Source: DATJZH01 sp035499215
GTDB lineage: Bacteria > Actinomycetota > Actinomycetes > Streptosporangiales > Streptosporangiaceae
Assembly (NCBI GenBank): GCA_035499215.1
Contig: DATJZH010000042.1
Location: 1-37,163, forward strand
Direction of reading: 5' to 3'
Length of the DNA: 37,163 bases
The notes beneath the pieces are model-generated. The model was not told where the DNA came from and did not search any database. It saw only the letters and a program-made list of their open reading frames with translations. Each line of letters starts with the position of its first letter. Position 1 is the first letter of the stretch. Shown piece by piece: positions 34,142 to 37,163 of the stretch. Made by a program: the position numbers and the translations under genes.

Positions 34142-35652
34142 GACGGGTTCTCCTGTTCGGTCGTGCGGGACGGGGTCGTGCCGGGATCGGCCGGCAGCCG
34201 GCTGATCGCTCGCTCGCCGGTTGCCCGCAGATACTGCACGGCGTAGGACCGCCACGGCCGCCAGGCGGCGGCGCGGGCGGTCAGGGCGGCCGGGGCGGAC
34301 GGCAGGCCCAGCCGGGCGGCGGCGGCGCGCACGCCGAGGTCGGCCGGGGCGAAGGCGTCCGGGTCGCCGAGCGCGCGCATGGCGATGGTCTCCACGGTCC
34401 AGGGCCCGAGCCCGGGCAGCGCGGCGAGGCCGCGCCGCGCCTCATCCCAGTCGGCTCCCGCGCCCAGGTCGATGGCTCCCGCGGCCAGGGCAGCCGCCGT
34501 CGCGGTGACGCTTGCCCGCCGGGCGCCCGGCAGCGCCAGCAGCGGGCCGGCGGCCGCCAGGGCCGCCATGCCCGGGAACAGCCGGGCCAGGCCGCCCGCC
34601 GGGTCGCCGACCGGCTCGCCGAGGGCGGCGGCCAGGCGGGCCGCGTGCGTTCGCGCCGCGGCGGTGGACACCTGCTGGCCGAGGACAGCCCGGATGGCGA
34701 ACTCGTCCCCGTCGACGGTCCTGGGCACCCGGCGCCCCGGCGCCTTGCCGACCAGGGGCGCCAGCACCGGATCACAGCGCAGCAGGTCATCGACGGCCAC
34801 CGGGTCGGCGTCGAGGTCCAGCAGCCGGCGGCACCGGCTGATCGCGATGGCCAGGTCCCGCAGGTCGGCAAGCGCCAGCTGGCAGCCGATGTGCCCGGGA
34901 CCGGGCCGCAGCGCGGCGATGCCGGGCCCGTGCGGCAGGCGCAGGGTCCGCCGGTAGGCTCCGTCGCGCCATTCCTCCACGCCGGGCACGGCGGTCGCCG
35001 CGAGATGGCCGAACAGGTTGTCGGGGCACAGCGGCGCCCGGAACGGCAGCCGCAGCGTCAGCGCGCCGGGCGGCGCGACGCCGGCGCCGCGGCCGGCCCG
35101 GCGGCGCAGCTCGGTCGGTGCCAGCGCGAACACCTCGAGCACCGTGTCGTTGAAGGTCCGGATGCTGGCGAACCCGGCGGCGAAGGCGACGTCGCCCATC
35201 GGCAGCGCGGTGGTCTCGATCAGCAGCCGGGCGGTCTGGGCCCGCTGCGCCCTGGCTATCGCCAGCGGCCCGGCGCCCAGCTCGGCCCGCAGCTGCCGCT
35301 CCACCTGGCGGACGCTGTAGCCGAGACTGGCCGCCAGGCCCGGCACGCCGCCGGTGTCGATGGCTCCCTCGGCGATCAGCCGCATCGCCCTGGCGACGAG
35401 GTCGGCGCGCTCGTTCCATTCCGGCGAGCCGGGGCTCGCATCGGGCCGGCACCGCTTGCAGGCCCGGAACCCGGCCTGCTGGGCAGCGGCCGCGCTGGGA
35501 TAGAACCGCATGTTCTCCGGCTTCGGCGGCGCCACGGGACAGCTTGGCCGGCAGTAAATGCCGGTGGTGACGACCGCCGTGAAGAACCAGCCATCGAAAC
35601 GGGCGTCCCTGGACCGGACCGCCCGCACGCACTGCTGCACATCCCGGTACAT
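34138..35652 (-). CDS. alkA: Ada-AlkA fusion: methyl-sensing activator and 3-methyladenine DNA glycosylase
   Basis: A 504-residue fusion that senses and repairs alkylated DNA. Residues ~1-75 form the Ada zinc domain with Cys34, Cys38, Cys65 and Cys68, each exactly 4 below E. coli Ada numbering. Cys34 corresponds to the phosphotriester acceptor Cys38. An AraC-type HTH pair follows (VPGLAASLGYSVRQVERQLRAELG and MGDVAFAAGFASIRTFNDTVLEVF). Then come the AlkA N-terminal domain and the HhH-GPD glycosylase with LPGLGPWTVETIAMRAL and the catalytic Asp in FAPADLG. The O6-methyltransferase half of E. coli Ada is supplied by the next gene. The ATG at 35652 has no clear ribosome binding site. Confidence 0.95.
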   Translation of the reverse strand: MYRDVQQCVRAVRSRDARFDGWFFTAVVTTGIYCRPSCPVAPPKPENMRFYPSAAAAQQAGFRACKRCRPDASPGSPEWNERADLVARAMRLIAEGAIDTGGVPGLAASLGYSVRQVERQLRAELGAGPLAIARAQRAQTARLLIETTALPMGDVAFAAGFASIRTFNDTVLEVFALAPTELRRRAGRGAGVAPPGALTLRLPFRAPLCPDNLFGHLAATAVPGVEEWRDGAYRRTLRLPHGPGIAALRPGPGHIGCQLALADLRDLAIAISRCRRLLDLDADPVAVDDLLRCDPVLAPLVGKAPGRRVPRTVDGDEFAIRAVLGQQVSTAAARTHAARLAAALGEPVGDPAGGLARLFPGMAALAAAGPLLALPGARRASVTATAAALAAGAIDLGAGADWDEARRGLAALPGLGPWTVETIAMRALGDPDAFAPADLGVRAAAARLGLPSAPAALTARAAAWRPWRSYAVQYLRATGERAISRLPADPGTTPSRTTEQENPS

Positions 35653-36211
35653 GCAAACAGCATCGGCGGTCGGGCCCGGCCCGGTCTAGCGAGAAAGCGA
35701 CAGGCAACTCTGAGATCCCCGGCAGAGAGGATGTTGTCGGAAACCCGCTGCCTTGGTTGGTTCTTGCGTGAAGCGCTGGCGACGGACCGGGGACGGCTGA
35801 GTATGCTCATCGCTGTTCGTCTGTCGGCGGCCGTGGTGTCGGCGATGACGGCAGTCCCGTAACCTGCGGCGACGACCCTCCGGCGGCATTTCTCGTATCC
35901 GTACGACTACTTTCTGTTACCTTCCTGGGGGGCAGGCCCTGGCTCTTGATCGAGCTCGGCTGGCTCGGATTAGCTGGCTGAACCTGCCCGGCACCTCAGG
36001 CGAGGACGGCAGGCGCCGAGACCGTCGCGATGAGACTTGCCGCACGTGACCCGGACCGGCCCCGCACGTGACCCCGGGACCGGCCCCTGGCAGCCCGGAC
36101 ACGGACCGGCCCCGATCAGCCCGGCCGCGCTGCGCCGATAATGCGCATTATGTTAAGTCAAATTTCCGCGGCGGCAGCGCCGCCAGATTCGGCCGCGGAT
36201 CGACGCGGCTC
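35653..36211. other. Intergenic region with short repeats and palindrome
   Basis: No gene is supported. GGACCGGCCCC occurs three times (36053, 36077 and 36103, period 24-26 bp) and CGCACGTGACCC occurs twice (36041 and 36063). Just after them, 36138-36151 is a perfect 14-bp palindrome ATAATGCGCATTAT followed by an A/T-rich run, striking in this GC-rich DNA. Its role is unknown; a protein-binding or recombination site is possible. Confidence 0.6.
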
Positions 36212-36586
36212 CTAGCCGTGCACGCGGTGGACGCGTCCGGCCCACTCAGAGTCGCGGAGGACGAATTTCTGGATCTTTCCGGTGGACGTCTTGGGCAGCT
36301 CGAGGGTGATCTCGATCTCGCGGGGCGCCTTGTAGCCGGCGATCTTGGTCCGCACGTGCGCGATCAGCTCGTCCGGGGCTGCGCTCTGGCCGGGCCGGAG
36401 CACGACGAACGCCTTCGGGCGCTCGCCCCACTTGTCGTCGGGCACGCCCACGACCGCGGCCTCGAGCACGGCGGGGTGGCTCATCAGCGCCTGCTCCACC
36501 TCGATGGTGGAGATGTTCTCGCCGCCGGAGATGACGACGTCCTTGGACCGGTCGCGCAGCTCGATGTACCCGTCCGGGTGCATGAC
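36212..36586 (-). pseudogene. Truncated acyl-CoA synthetase (C-terminal domain only)
   Basis: The frame encodes only the C-terminal subdomain of an AMP-forming acyl-CoA ligase: VMHPDGYIELRDRSKDVVISGGENISTIEVE, then PAVLEAAVVGVPDDKWGERPKAFVVL, and the catalytic lysine in PKTSTGKIQKFVLRD, ending at a normal stop. Full proteins have about 400 more residues upstream, with the ATP motif and the hinge motif beginning TGD. Here the homology stops just before VMHPDG, and an in-frame stop lies ten codons upstream of the ATG. The break is clean, so a deletion or rearrangement removed the rest. A short protein from the internal ATG at 36583 is possible but could not catalyse adenylation. Confidence 0.8.
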
Positions 36587-36998
36587 GCAGGCGCAGCGGC
36601 ACCCAGGTCACTGCCGCCGGTCACCGCGCACGCTCGCCCCCGGCCTGCGGAACGTCGGAGTGCGTCGGCCGCTCGACAGTCGGCGCTCGGGCTGGGACAC
36701 TAAGGGAACACAGATTGCTCTGGGTCTTCGGCGACTCACCACCCGCGGGCGACGCTGAGGTGAGTTGGACAATAGGCGGCGAGAACTGGGCCGGTCGAGT
36801 GACGAGGCAACATGGTCACGGCGATCGCCGTGCCTTTCGCGGTGCATTCGAGCGCGACGACGGGGGCGGCAAGGATCACTGCCACGCTGCGATCCCCTGC
36901 CGCTCGCCGGGCCTGGACCGGCTCGAGAGGTCCGAAGCACACGATCTGGCCAGACAGATCACCGGTGGATCTGCAGCCGCTCGACTCGGAGGTGACGC
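36587..36998. other. Region upstream of the last gene, no clear gene
   Basis: No ORF here has convincing composition. A plus-strand frame 36715-37002 ends in a GTGA overlap with the next start, but its codons lack the G/C third-position bias of the other genes. The last 11 bp hold the strong ribosome binding site GGAGGT (36988-36993) of the following gene. Confidence 0.5.
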
Positions 36999-37163
36999 GT
37001 GAAACCGTTTGTGATCAACCGACACGGTCGTCTGGTATTCCCGGCGAATTTCTTTGGCGAGCTGGACTTCTCGGTCCTGGCGACGCTCGATGAGTTCACC
37101 GCGGTAATCGGGCGGGATTTCGAGGCCAAGGCGCCGACCGGGACAGACATCCTGGCTCGCACC
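36999..37163 (+). CDS. N-terminal fragment of an unfinished gene (possible KAS III-like protein)
   Basis: A GTG at 36999 with GGAGGT 5 bp upstream opens a frame of 55 codons that runs off the window. It begins MKPFVINRHGRLVFPANFF and continues with ELDFSVLATLDEF. I recall similar N-termini on long actinobacterial proteins with a C-terminal 3-oxoacyl-ACP synthase III-type domain, but nothing catalytic is visible here. Codon bias is weaker than in the other genes. Confidence 0.6.
   Translation, partial: MKPFVINRHGRLVFPANFFGELDFSVLATLDEFTAVIGRDFEAKAPTGTDILART

Noticed and set aside
35690..35702. AAAGCGA-like Ada box near the ada-alkA start
   Set aside because: Only a partial match, on the opposite strand, and such short A-rich matches occur by chance.
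36715..37002. 95-codon frame ending in a GTGA overlap with the last gene
   Set aside because: Third codon positions lack the strong G/C bias of the real genes, and it starts from a TTG without a ribosome binding site. The overlap may be chance.

Overview
The window is GC-rich DNA (roughly 70 % by eye) with strong G/C third-position bias, many GTG and TTG starts, an RbpA gene of the zinc-binding type behind a SigR-type promoter, DUF3817, and large STAND-type LuxR regulators. Together these point to the chromosome of an actinomycete (Actinomycetota). No rRNA, tRNA, CRISPR array, transposase or integrase was seen. The right end is cut inside a gene.

Left part (1-12.6 kb): a LuxR-type ATPase regulator, a large GH38 alpha-mannosidase-like enzyme, a divergent LacI-family repressor with a 3-hydroxyisobutyrate-dehydrogenase-like oxidoreductase behind it, then a GNAT acetyltransferase, a GntR/HutC regulator and an APC amino-acid permease on the minus strand. 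Next come lgt and a decayed gene remnant.

Centre (14.2-19.8 kb): the most distinctive locus is a lysine aminomutase pathway cluster. A radical-SAM lysine 2,3-aminomutase (kamA) is divergent from a tightly coupled operon kdd-kamD-kamE-kal. These encode L-erythro-3,5-diaminohexanoate dehydrogenase, the two subunits of B12/PLP-dependent lysine 5,6-aminomutase, and a hot-dog 3-aminobutyryl-CoA ammonia lyase. The operon has the same GGAG-N7-GTGA overlap at all three junctions and ends in a long inverted repeat shared with the convergent acetyl-CoA synthetase gene. The cleavage enzyme Kce, which should sit between Kdd and Kal in the classical pathway, is not encoded in the window.

Right of that (22-31 kb): a 768-bp gap holds a good promoter and a candidate structured RNA ahead of a polyprenol-phosphate mannosyltransferase gene. 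It is followed by rbpA, a GDPD phosphodiesterase, two RNA-methyltransferase-type genes, DUF3817 and other membrane proteins, and a three-gene kinase operon (adenylate-kinase-like, glycerate kinase, PRPP synthetase). The end of the last gene overlaps a second LuxR-type ATPase regulator, a paralogue of the first.

Right end (33.6-37.2 kb): an alkylation-repair pair (Ada-AlkA fusion plus Ogt, translationally coupled), a repeat-rich spacer with a perfect palindrome, a truncated acyl-CoA ligase, and the start of an unfinished gene.
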